Program-made: the position numbers and the translations under genes | Source of the DNA: Goniomonas avonlea | Lineage: Eukaryota > Cryptophyceae > Goniomonadida > Goniomonadaceae | Reading direction: 5' to 3' | Assembly (NCBI GenBank): GCA_003573635.1 | Contig: QUTJ01031734.1 | Span: 1-16,272 of the forward strand | Length of the DNA stretch: 16,272 nucleotides | The notes under the pieces: model-generated | Databases searched by the model: none | Told to the model about the DNA's origin: nothing | Seen by the model: only the letters and a program-made list of their open reading frames with translations | Shown here: positions 1 through 10,010 of the stretch, one piece after another | How the letters are laid out: each line of letters begins with the position of its first letter | Position numbering within the stretch: the first letter of the stretch is position 1

Positions 1-52
1 CTCCTGTTCCTCTCCTCTCTTCCTCTCCTCCTCCTCTCCTCCTCCCCCGCTA

Positions 53-181
53 AAGGGGGGCGACAGGTCAAACTGGTTACACATTTTCAAAAGGTGTTCT
101 AGTCATGGATTAGAACAAATAAGGAATGTGATCTGGATTGATTACAAAATTGTGTAACCAGTTTGAGCTGTCGCCCCCCTT
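53..181. mobile_element. MITE-like element in the last visible DnaJ intron
   Basis: The inverted arms at 53-83 and 151-181 are 31 bp each with one mismatch, start AAGGGGGGCGACAG, and are flanked by TA on both sides (51-52 and 182-183). The interior is about 67 bp, AT-rich and noncoding. A TA duplication is typical of Tc1/mariner-type MITEs. Because the arms continue symmetrically into CTAAAGG/CCTTTAG, the exact edge and duplication length are ambiguous. A diverged relative of the interior lies at about 13915-13985. Confidence 0.65.
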
Positions 182-206
182 TAGGAGAGGGTCTCATCCC
201 ACACAC

Positions 207-2046
207 CTGCATCAAAGTAATGTTCTTTTCGCAGACGAGATCAGCTCCCTCCCTCTGGAACACTGTCACACGCCATTAGTAGAGTTTGCTTACACTGGCC
301 ACATCACTGAGGGTGCAGGAGAGGGAGGGAGGGAGAAGAGAGAGAGGGGATCAAGCCAGTCAGGAACCGCTGAGCGGCCACAGACCCGTGAGAGAGGGGA
401 GAGGGAGAGGGAGAGGGAGAGGGAGAAGACCGCGAGAATTATCCCTCGATGGGCAGCGACTGCTCATACACAAGGTATGTGCATTCTCCCCAAGACACAT
501 CCAGTGGAAACAGCAACTCTCATGGCGCAAGTGGCGAGGTAATTCGCTAATTGGCAAAAAGGGCACACATGGGTGAGGCTTCGAGTACACAGTCAAGATC
601 ACGTTGCCAGCCTGGGCCCCAGGAATTTGCTCTGCTTCACCAACGAACTCCTGTCGCGCGAGTGAGACAAGGACGTGGTGGAGGAGGAGGAACGGAAGGA
701 AGAGCAGGAAGAAAAGGTGGTGGAGGGGGGAGGAGAGGAGCGAAGGGTGCAGGGGCGGAGAGGGTGGAGGCGAGGTGGCGAGAGGACAGAACAAGGCATG
801 GCAGATGTAGAACAGGGCAGGACAGGACAAGGCAGGCAGAACAGAATATCTGTGTTTTGTCGCAATTTCGCACGATCATGCAGTGCAAAGCACAAAGCGA
901 CAGGGATGGCAAATACTCACAAAAGGGTGCCCTTCTGGACATCCAGGCTCGAGTTTGATGGTGACGTCTTTCTTGCCATCCACCACACGTGCGCCTTCAC
1001 AGTGAGGCTGATACGACAGTGAGAACCAGCGAGGGTCGAGAACACAGCAACTCACGCATGGCACGGTGGCAATCTGGCCAGTTCCGTCGCACTTCTTGCA
1101 GCTGGCGATCGGTCACCAACAGAGATTGGGCAAAACAGATATAACAACTTACGCCTTGGTGAAAGTCTGCTCCCAAGCATGGCCGGGTTTGATCTTCTGT
1201 GAATGACTATGCGTTCGCTTTCCGTGACAAACAGGGCAGGTGAGGAGTTCAGCTGCCACGGAGCCTCCAGTACCATTGCAAATGGGACACAGCTCTTTTC
1301 GCACAATGGAAATCTGAAAGCACAGCAGTCAGGGCACTTAGGGGAGCAAAGAAGCGCACACCGACAAGGAGATGCCGGTGATGAAGTTCTCCAAGGGAAG
1401 TTTGATTTGATGAGACACGGTTGGGGACTTCTTGTCGTCGCCTGCTTGAAAACCGAAACTCATAGAAAACGATCCATGATCAAATCTGGGGAGGTAGTAA
1501 GGTCGCGCGGTGTGCAGCAGAAACCGCACTTGGACTGGATCTGAAAAGGGTCTCGAAGCGGATCTTCGAACTTAGGGTCGTCGTATCCCCAGAGCGCATG
1601 AAGACCACCCTGAACAGGAAAATTATTCATGAGCATGGCTTTTTAAATCTCCACCTGCTCATAGATCTTCCGTGTACGAGGATTCGCCAAGACCTTGTAC
1701 GCCTCGGAGATGATGTTGAACTCAGGGGTATGGAAGTAGACGCGCGAGAGATACCGGAAGGACTCCCGAATCTACAAAAAAAGTTCATTAATTAAATGAA
1801 CAGAGCGCAGAGGGTGCAACCGACCTGCTCCTGTGTTGAGAAAAGAGTTGTTCCGAGAACCTGCGAGAAGTTTAGCAACCTCACATGACCAAAACTCCGG
1901 CGTACTCGGTGATAATTGAGCTCTGTATCAACAATGCGCTTCTTCAATATATAACCAGGTGGTTGAATCTCAGCACTGGCTGCGAAATCAAGCACGGCGA
2001 GGCTGAGGAGCACCAGCCCCAGCCCGCCAACGTTCGCGACGCGCAT
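207..2046 (-). CDS. ER-lumenal DnaJ/Hsp40 (class I-like, zinc-finger type), HPD-less J domain; 3' end off window
   Basis: Exons on the minus strand: 2046-1906, 1860-1825, 1771-1655, 1609-1530, 1485-1362, 1313-1153, 1101-1056, 1007-921, 650-569, 262-207. They keep phase and give 310 residues before the gene runs into an intron at 206 and leaves the window. Residues 1-26 form a signal peptide (hydrophobic GLGLVLLSLAVL core). A J-like domain spans about 43-98 (NYHRVLG, then ISEAYKVLANP). Next come a short Phe/Gly linker, a C-terminal substrate-binding domain, and four zinc-binding CxxC pairs at C175/C178, C192/C195, C221/C224 and C235/C238; the last is split by an intron. After that come FVGEAEQIPGAQAGN and LFQREGADL, typical of DnaJ CTDs. 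This points to an ER co-chaperone of the Scj1/ERdj3 kind. Oddity: the helix II-III loop reads VYFHTPEF, so the HPD triad needed to stimulate Hsp70 is missing and the loop is shortened. The start was chosen because it yields the signal peptide. The family is secure; the last exons seen rest on short matches. Confidence 0.85.
341..393 (-). repeat. Dispersed repeat, copy 1 (core CCGCTCAGCGG)
   Basis: Read on the minus strand, this runs from CTCACGGGT through the palindromic core CCGCTCAGCGG to TTCCTGACTGGCTTGAT and a CT tract. Nearly the same ~50 bp lies on the plus strand at 6692-6745, with a degraded third copy at about 6620-6660. It sits inside intron 9 of the DnaJ gene (568-263), next to a GA/CT tract. 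Confidence 0.6.
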
Positions 2047-3619
<1,573 letters not shown>

Positions 3620-4004
3620 AGGAGGACGAAAATGTGTCTCAGATGAATACAGATCGTTACGGTTTGTTGTTTGTTTCGTGTGGTTCCGAGAATTGTCAGA
3701 CTCTCTCTTTTCCTCAGTTCGATCTCGAAGCCTTGTGGCGCAAATCACAAATAGATCGGGTCCAGCTTCCTTAACTTGGTGTGTGATATTACAACAGGGG
3801 ACTCCATGAGAGCGCTGTTTTTCTTGCTTGTGATTTTGTTTTTTGAAAGATTTGTGAATGCCCAGATCATGCAACCAAAACAACCAAAAACATGCAATTT
3901 CGAAACGAAAGATTCAGCTGACTTTTGCTGTATTATACACGCGCAAACTTTCTTCACACACTTGCATGCTACTACACTGAGCCTCACCGCAGGCTGGTGA
4001 TGGT
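3620..4004. other. Convergent intergenic stretch, 3' UTRs of GFUS and bZIP
   Basis: These 385 bp, AT-richer than the flanks, lie between two convergent stop codons and contain no supported gene. The unspliced frame of the bZIP transcript stays open into it as far as 3914. No inverted repeat or RNA gene was recognised. Confidence 0.6.
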
Positions 4005-4747
4005 CTATCCAAACCACTGCACCAAGTCTTCATCGACCTCTTCTGATGCAGAGGATGCTGACGACGATGTCCAATCCTTGAAGAGGTCGTCCAGTTCCTC
4101 ACGCCATTGTCCTTCCGAAGGCAGCTCTCGGGCAGCGGGCACAACTGAGGCGCCTGCAGCATACCCGGGAGCTCGATCTTCGGAGTGCAATTGACTGGGA
4201 AGGGGAGACCAAAGCAAGTGATCAGCAGCATCGAAAGCAGGGAGGTGAACAGTCGCACGTCCAGCACGGACGTTTGGAGCACTGCAGACTCTGAGTGCGA
4301 CTGTTGTACCTCCACATCCTCTTTCATCGGAGAGCTCTCTGGAGAACACGCGATAGTTTCGGGCGTGTCGGGGGAGCTTGGTGGTGGGCTTGTGAATGTG
4401 ACCGGAGGGGGGGCCGGAGCGGAGACCGGAACAATAACCGGAGCGGTGGTGAATTGATGTGCAAGTGGGTGTGTTGCGCGGAGCTGTGCATTCTCTGCAC
4501 GAAGCCGTTCGTTTTCTCCTTGCAGGTTCTTGACCAAGAGTTCGAGGTTCGACATGTAACACTTGCGCTCCTCTCGAGACTTCTTGGCCGATAGGCGGTT
4601 CTTCAGAACACGAAGCCGACGCTTCAGCTTTGTGGCCTCTGCCGGGAGGTTGTCGCCGTGTTCTCTGAGTTGCAGTTCTGACTGACGCTGGAGGAGCTCC
4701 AGCTCGACAATAATCTTCTCATCTGAAAGGGCCGCCGGCCGAACCAT
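4005..4747 (-). CDS. bZIP transcription factor, probable IRE1-spliced (XBP1/HAC1/bZIP60-like) regulator
   Basis: The start chosen is the ATG at 4747 (MVRPAALSDEK). The basic region at about 40-62 carries the bZIP signature N50-x7-R58 (NRLSAKKSR). The zipper has leucines at 68, 75, 82 and 89. A Pro/Ser/Thr-rich linker follows (about 91-140), then SESAVL (152-157). In the unbroken frame the protein continues into a hydrophobic segment (about 166-183, LFTSLLSMLLITCFGL) and an unremarkable tail ending at 3914 (277 residues). In the frame reached after losing 2 mod 3 nucleotides, it ends in an acidic, activation-like tail (EELDDLFKDW, EEVDEDLVQWFG) with the stop at 4005. Joining 4747-4285 to 4264-4005 gives 240 residues. 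The frame change coincides with paired hairpins at 4291-4257; a conventional intron 4250-4195 is the main alternative. It probably controls ER-stress genes; that function is inferred. The bZIP call is secure; the tail structure is not. Confidence 0.85.
4195..4250 (-). other. Alternative: ordinary 56-nt intron covering the hydrophobic segment
   Basis: On the minus strand this begins GTTCACC and ends in a good pyrimidine-rich acceptor CCCCTTCCCAG, with a branch-like CTGAT upstream. Its length (56) matches neighbouring introns, and its removal also reaches the acidic-tail frame. The donor is poor, though other donors in this window are loose too. A 77-nt version (4271-4195) is also in phase. If this is the true intron, the hydrophobic segment is just translated polypyrimidine. 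Confidence 0.4.
4257..4291 (-). promoter_or_regulatory. Candidate IRE1 cleavage-site hairpin pair in the bZIP mRNA
   Basis: Hairpin 1 (4291-4277): stem GAGT/GCTC around the 7-nt loop CTGCAGT, which fits the IRE1 loop rule CNG|CNGN with the cut after 4285. Hairpin 2 (4273-4257): a perfect 6-bp stem ACGTCC/GGACGT around GTGCT; a cut GTG|CTG after 4265 has the conserved G at -1 and +3 but lacks C at -3. Cutting both removes 20 nt (4284-4265) and moves the reader exactly into the acidic-tail frame. The 5' hairpin and the ESAVL it encodes closely resemble, from memory, the land-plant bZIP60 site. Confidence 0.5.
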
Positions 4748-4968
4748 CCTGTTTGTCTTCTCTTTTTGTGTTGGTATTCGAGGGCCTTCACGCCACGTTG
4801 TTCCACATGGACAAAGGGGAGTTCTTATTTCCTTCCTCCCGAACTGGAATTTTGGTGCCTCGCTGGCAGTCAAATATTCGGATCATTGCGTCAAATATGA
4901 CGTCATGTCAAATGACACAAGGAGAGGGTGTTGTGGATCCCGATTCCCGATCCGATCTTCCCGTCTGT
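4748..4968. promoter_or_regulatory. Divergent promoter region, bZIP / TTC14-like, with a palindromic CRE
   Basis: A 221-bp spacer lies between the two chosen starts. At 4898-4905 it holds the perfect palindrome TGACGTCA, the classic CRE bound by ATF/CREB-type bZIP dimers, flanked by GTCAAAT/GTCAAATGAC half-repeats. It lies about 150 bp upstream of the bZIP ATG, so autoregulation is plausible, as is known for XBP1 and HAC1. An in-frame ATG at 4897 overlaps the CRE, one reason I place the TTC14-like start at 4969. Confidence 0.55.
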
Positions 4969-6734
4969 ATGAGCTTGTATGAGTCCGTACTGGCACGACG
5001 AAACTCGTTATCGGGGTTGTTAGTGGGTTGGGCGCTCATGGCGGAGGCAGCAAGTCCGAGTGCTCTCTTGGTGCCGGACTCGGAGGCACTGTCCGTTGCC
5101 GTCGAGCGGCTCCGCAGGGATGGTATCCTTGATAAGCTCATGGCTACAGGAGAAAGGTGCCGGGAGGCTGCTCCAAGTGCTTCCGGTACCACACGTGATG
5201 GCTTCGTGCGCGTTTCGCTCGACGATTTTCTGACGCCGGATTCGCGATATCGCCCGTGCGTTCATGACAAAGTGCCTTTCAGTCTCAAAACTGTGTGATC
5301 AGTGACGAGTATGTGCGAGTTCTCCTGCGCAGCCCAGATTTCGACAACCCTTACGGAGTCGAGATCATGTGTGCTCATCATCAAGTTCCCGCGACAGTCT
5401 CGCTTCTTCCGGCGGTAGGCCCAGTCTGCCAATTCTTACACCTGTAATTTTGACACGTTTCGTCGCAGCCTGTTGTGTAAGTAATCTCTCCATGTGTGCA
5501 TTTAGGTGACCGGGCGCAGGGAAGCCAGCGACGATTACGAAAAACTGAGAGAAGGACAGAACCGAGCGTGGGCAATCGAGAGGTCTGTTTGCCTTGTTCT
5601 GTTATGTATTGTTATAACGTGTTCTGCTACAGTGTGAAGAAGGGAGTGGCATTTGCCAAAGACAACAACTACGCTTACGCAATGAAGTATTACGCTCAGG
5701 TTTGTCTCTTATCTGGCAAGCCCGATCAAACCCAACCACAGGCGCTGGAACTTGACCCATTAAATTGCGACGCTTTGGTTGCGCAAGGGGCCGGATTTGC
5801 TAATCAGGCACGTTTGTGCCGTCCAGACGTCGCCACGGTGTGACTTTGCAATGCAGGATCGCCTCGAGGAGGCCATCCTTAAATTTGAGGAGGCGGTAGC
5901 AATCAACGCCGATCATCCCAACGCTCAGAAGTATTTGGACATCACTCGGGCGAGAGTGAGTCTGATAACTAGCAGACTCCTTGACCAATACGCAACTCCA
6001 GGTGGAAAAACGAGCTGCGGCGTCTGCATCTGCATCAGCCGCACAGTCGTTGTCAGTTGTGTCCCCTGCACCCAGCGGTGGGAAAACTCCGAGTTCCTTG
6101 GCGGTTCCCGTGAGTGCTTTAGGCCCAGTTGGGGTCGAGGATGAGATTCGTGCGCTCAAAAGGCTTCTCAACAAAGGGGATCGGCACAAGAAGAAAAGTG
6201 AGTTTTCGATCAAACTTTATCCTGGTCATGGTGAAAATTATAATTAGAGTGTGAACGTTTAACACACGATGAGAGGGTTTGTGGTCACGTAAGAAACTTA
6301 CAACCCGTTGGTCATGGAGGCCGAGCAACCTTTTTCGCGCAGTGGGCACCAGCCGCCGCTGGTTTGGACCGACTCTGGTTCGCCAGAGTAGGCACTGCCT
6401 ACTGCCTCTCGAACCAATGGTTTTGCGCTTTGGATTGAAAATATTTATTGCTCTTTCTCTCTCGATATCTATCTCCCTCCTCAGCCTTTTCTGGCTGTAT
6501 TTATTGTTCGCTCCATCTCAACCGATATCTATCTCTGGTAGATTCCTATGGAATGGCTGTATTTATTGTTCGCTCCATCTATCAACCGATATATATCTCT
6601 GGTAGATTCCTATGGAATCCGTGGCCGCTGAACGGCTCCTGGAAGTTTGAATCCTCTCACTTCCCACTCGCTTTGTCTATGCCTTCAGGCCCCTCACGGG
6701 TGTGTGACCGCTCAGCGGTTCCTGAATGGCTTGA

Positions 6735-6774
<40 letters not shown>

Positions 6775-8248
6775 GTCGTTCCTCCTCGCTGTCTCTCCCC
6801 TCCTCTTCCTTCTCACCCAACCCACATCTCTCTCGCTGTCTCTCGCCTCCTCTTCCTTCTCTCGCCCCGTCACCCCAACAACCACATCTCTCTCGTCGTT
6901 CCTCGCTGTCTCTCGCCTCCTCTTCCTTCTCGCCCCGTCACCCCAACAACCACATCTCGTCGTCGTTCCTTCTCGCCCCTCCTCTTCCTTCTCTCGCCCC
7001 GTCACCCCAACAACCTCGTCGTCGTTCCTCCTCGCTGTCTCTCCCCTCCTCACCCAACCCACATCTCTCTCGCTGTCTCTCGCCTCCTCTTCCTTCTCTC
7101 GCCCGTCACCCCAACCCGCATTTCTCTCTCGTCGTTCTTCCTTGCTGTCTCCCCTCCGCTACCCTCTCTCCCCCCTTTCAGCCCATCCAACCCGCCCCGC
7201 AGGCAAAAAAGAGAAAAAACCCAAAAAGAAGGACCGAAAACGCGAGCGGAAGAAAAAGGACAAGAAGCGACGGCGGTCGGGGCGGGGTGACGCAGCCAGC
7301 GACTCTGACAGCGACTCTGACGACGATAAGAAGCGGAGGCGGGCAGACGATAGTAACTCAGATAGCGATTCGGCAAACTCGGCTGGGTCTTCCCGAGGAG
7401 GGAGCAAGCGGATGCGACGAGATGGTGATGGTGATGGGGAGCAGCGGCATGGTGGTGATAGTGATCGTGGTGACGGGCAGCGTGATGGTGGCGGTGACCG
7501 GCGGCGTGCTGGTGGTGGACGTGATGGTGATCGTGATGGGCGACGCGAGGGTGATCGGGGGCGTGATGGTGATGGTGATGGTGATGGGCGGCGCGGCACT
7601 GATGGGTGTGGACGGGACGTGGCTGCAACGAGCTCTGGTGCTTGGGGCAGGGACGGCCCCACAAGCTCCCCGAAGCTCGAGGACGGTGAGTGTGACCGCG
7701 GTCAACCAGCACGGAACTCAACTGGAGACTTGAGGGCAACGCTGAGCAGGAGACGGGGGGCAGACGATCGCCGTGTTGATGGTGATCGCCGCGATTCTCG
7801 GGGTGGTGATGGTGATCGTCGCGATTCTCAGGGTGGTGATGGTGATCGTCGCGATTCTCAGGGTGGTGGTGATGGTGATCGCAGGACCAGTCTCGGTGGT
7901 GATCGGGGCGGTCGTGGTGGCGATCCCGCTGGTGATCGTGATCGTGATCGTGGTGATCACCGAAGGAGTGTGGATGGTGATCGCAGGACCAGCCTTGGCG
8001 GCGGTGAGCGCGGTCGTGATCGTGATCGCGGTGATCGCGGTGATGATCGTGGCAGTAGATCGGGAGTGAGGGACGGGGACAGGAGCCGAGATCGGTCTCG
8101 AGATCGGTCGGGTGATCGCGGCAGGGATGCAGATAGGAATCGAGATCGGTCGGGTGATCGCGGCAGGGACGGGGCTTGGAATCGAGATCGGTCGGGTGAT
8201 CGGACTGGGTCTCGAAACAGCATCGGCGGTGAAAGAGCTCCGCGATAG
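4969..8248 (+). CDS. TTC14-like TPR protein with long basic/acidic RD-rich tail
   Basis: Exons: 4969-5255, 5303-5414, 5506-5582, 5633-5699, 5742-5807, 5857-5955, 6002-6197, 7182-8248, giving about 656 residues; the in-frame acceptor at 7203 would give 649. The segment DEYVRVLLRSPDFDNP, then NRAWAIESVKKGVAFAKD, then two TPRs (about 159-190 and 191-227, with ALELDPLNCDALVAQGAGFA and FEEAVAINADHPNAQKYL) follows the order and spacing of the C-terminal half of TTC14. After it come an Ala/Ser linker, a Lys/Arg run (KKEKKPKKKDRKRERKKKDK), Ser-Asp repeats, and a long tail of DGDRRDSQGG-type and RDRSGDRGRD repeats. TTC14 proteins carry similar charged tails and are thought to act in nuclear RNA metabolism. 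Missing: the S1 RNA-binding domain that animal TTC14 has upstream of the TPRs; only about 95 unrecognised residues are here. Intron 5 is GC-AG and intron 7 is about 1 kb. The start codon is uncertain. Confidence 0.75.
6198..7181 (+). repeat. Repeat-filled ~1-kb intron of the TTC14-like gene
   Basis: All other introns in this gene are under 100 nt. This one contains a 62/64-bp tandem duplication (6493-6554 and 6555-6618, one 2-bp indel) with a degraded third copy just before it. It also holds two copies of the CCGCTCAGCGG dispersed repeat (about 6620-6660 and 6692-6745), a CT microsatellite at 6737-6772, and an imperfect ~80-bp pyrimidine-rich minisatellite (about 6770-7160) built from CGTCGTTCCT, CCTCCTCTTCCTTCTC and CGTCACCCCAACAACC blocks. 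The pyrimidine richness extends to the acceptor. Long open frames on both strands here are simple-repeat artefacts. Confidence 0.75.
7765..8205 (+). repeat. In-frame coding minisatellites in the RD-rich tail
   Basis: About 30-33-bp units encoding DGDRRDSQGG and variants repeat at 7770-7900. Roughly 48-bp units encoding RDRSGDRGRD plus a variable spacer repeat at 8090-8205. All changes keep the reading frame, which suggests selection on the tail. Confidence 0.7.
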
Positions 8249-8688
8249 TGCAGGGCCTATATAAAGAAGCGGGCAGTTATAACATGCACTTGTGTGCGTG
8301 CGTATGCGTATGCGTGTGGTGTGCGTGTGCGTGTGCGTGCGGTGGGTGTTCGTGGCGAGGGAGGCGAGTGACTCGGACCATGCCTCGCCTGCTGTCGTAT
8401 GGCCGTGTGGCCGCAAACTGTCTGGCTGTGTGACCCCTTCACTGTCACTGTCACTGTCTTCGCCGTGCCTGCTGTCGTATGGCCGTGCTTATGGCTGGTC
8501 CTTACCGTCCGAAAATTTTGGCTCCTAGCAAGGAGCAGACACTGAGCACCGTGTTCGTTTTCTGTTGCCCTACCACTGCCGTTCGCGTACCGAACCAGCA
8601 GGCACTGTGTTCGGAAAAGATCGGCATGAGCACGAGCAAAATCATGGCGCCGCGAACCCAGCAGCAGCATCACCTCGAAGGTCTCTCA
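8249..8688. other. 3' flank of the TTC14-like gene, no gene seen
   Basis: Contains an imperfect TG/CG tract (about 8285-8345), two exact 21-bp direct copies 80 bp apart at 8387-8407 and 8467-8487 (starting GCCTGCTGTCG), and a fragment ACTGAGCACCGTGTTCG at about 8540 that recurs near 9568 in the repeat field further right. Confidence 0.6.
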
Positions 8689-8925
8689 GAGCATCTCCAC
8701 CGCGCGACGTTAATCGGCAATTTGACGACAAAAATGCCGATGCGCCGACGACGTGCTCCACCGCACACATCCAATATATGCCGATTTTGATTAGATAATT
8801 CATCAAAAAAAAAGGCAAATCGGCAAATACGTCGTCATATTAAGGCCGCGCCTTTGCCGATGCCACGCAGATTGGCTGACGATTTGCCGAGCTGACTCGG
8901 ATACAGACGCGCGGTGGAGATGCTC
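8689..8925. mobile_element. MITE-like element A (PIF/Harbinger-like ends)
   Basis: Perfect 18-bp inverted ends GAGCATCTCCACCGCGCG (8689-8706 and 8908-8925) are flanked by a TCA duplication (8686-8688 and 8926-8928). The 237-bp interior has no coding capacity and carries repeated TTTGCCGA/TCGGCAAA words. Three-base duplications and GAGCATCTCC-like ends fit PIF/Harbinger MITEs; the family name is inference. Confidence 0.75.
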
Positions 8926-8928
8926 TCA

Positions 8929-9103
8929 TGCTGGTAATTGCGGATCCGATTGCAGGAAGCCGGGGGAGCCAGGCCGACAGACTGTTGCTGCGGCATCCAT
9001 CCCCTCTGGTTGGTTCAGCTGTTTCCGAGACCAATCGTTCTGCTCCTCGTCACAGTCACTTCGTCACAGTCACTGCCATCAAAGGCTGGAGATACATGTC
9101 GAG

Positions 9104-9151
<48 letters not shown>

Positions 9152-9787
9152 TTCTCTGTGTCGCTCTGTCTCTGTCGCTCTGTCTCTCCTCCTTTCTCCT
9201 CTCTCCTCGCTCCCCTCTCGGCAGCTAGGGGTTGGAGATCCACATACAGCTCCCATCTCTCCCTCCGACTCCGCCCGCCCCCTCTCTGTCCCTCTCTCCT
9301 ACTCCTGTCTCCCTCCCTCCCTCTTCCTCCAACTCCCCACCCTGTCTCTCTCCCTCTCTCCTGCTCTCTCCCTCCCCTCCCTCAACATACTTTTCTATTC
9401 GGGCGTCCGCCTGATCCGCCGCGTGCATAAGGCGGCCCTTGAGGCCTTTGAAATATCCCATGGCGACATTTATTGATGCAGCATGAGAGGTCTGAGCAGC
9501 ACTTGCTGCTGCTGCATGCGAGGCAGAGGCCGCAGGCTGGGCTTCCTATCTGCGCACCGCTGAGTGCGTCACTGAGCACCGTGTTCGCAAAACCAATCTT
9601 TCCGCTCCTTGCCCCAGTCACTGCCACTACCATGTCGAGAGTCCTGAGCTCCCAAAGCGAGTGTGTTCGCGACATCAATTTCTCTCCTCTCCTCGCCACG
9701 GTCACTGCCACTACAGCACCAAACGGTTGGAGCTACATGTTATACGTTGGAGATCCACACAGCTCCCATCGCGCACCCCCGAGTACC
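8929..9787. repeat. Gene-free repeat field with relics of the cyclophilin 3' end
   Basis: Contains a long CT microsatellite (about 9104-9148) and a pyrimidine-rich stretch to about 9390. Recognisable diverged copies of the cyclophilin terminal segment lie near 9028-9100, 9588-9660 and 9673-9785. The last includes CTCCCATCGCGCACCCCCGAG, close to the authentic terminal exon. No gene is supported. Confidence 0.5.
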
Positions 9788-9790
9788 TTA

Positions 9791-9991
9791 GCAACTCTAC
9801 CGGTTCGCCATCGCCATAGTCAAATTTGCCGAATCGCCATTTGGCTTGCCAAATGTGACAATAGAAATGACAATTCGGCAAATATTTGGGCAAATTTGGG
9901 AGGCAAATATGACAAACCGGTGGGGTTGTCATCAGTGCCATAGTCATATTTGGCCGTAATTTGGCGATGACGACGACCGGTGGAGTTGCTC
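9791..9991. mobile_element. MITE-like element B, related to element A
   Basis: The right end, read inward, is GAGCAACTCCACCGGTCG (9991-9974). The left end is GCAACTCTACCGGTTCG (9791-9807), missing two terminal bases. TTA flanks both sides (9788-9790 and 9992-9994), the preferred PIF/Harbinger target. The ends match element A's in pattern (GAGCA-A/T-CTCCACCG), and the interior shares the TTTGCCGA/TCGGCAAA words. It is noncoding and 201 bp long. Confidence 0.65.
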
Positions 9992-10010
9992 TTACAGAGC
10001 ACTGTGTTCA

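Noticed and set aside
547-568. A 22-nt intron continuing DnaJ exon 9 directly
   Set aside because: It would be far shorter than any other intron and loses expected residues. Joining 569 to 262 gives the family-typical HPLFQREGADL instead.
4753-4968. Upstream in-frame starts for the TTC14-like protein (4753, 4897)
   Set aside because: They would run through the CRE and bZIP promoter and add residues with no protein-like pattern. 4897 is not excluded.
5469-5476. A micro-exon (CCTGTTGT) between TTC14-like exons 2 and 3
   Set aside because: It would require a ~29-31-nt intron and either breaks phase or is unsupported; direct joining fits better.
6712-7739. Long open frames on both strands through CT-, GGTGAT- and GATCAC-rich sequence, including a His-rich one
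   Set aside because: Low-complexity translations of repeats. The plus frame from 7203 on is the only one continuous with a recognisable protein.
9056-9476. Ser/Leu- and Arg/Glu-rich open frames over the CT microsatellite
   Set aside because: Simple-sequence artefacts.
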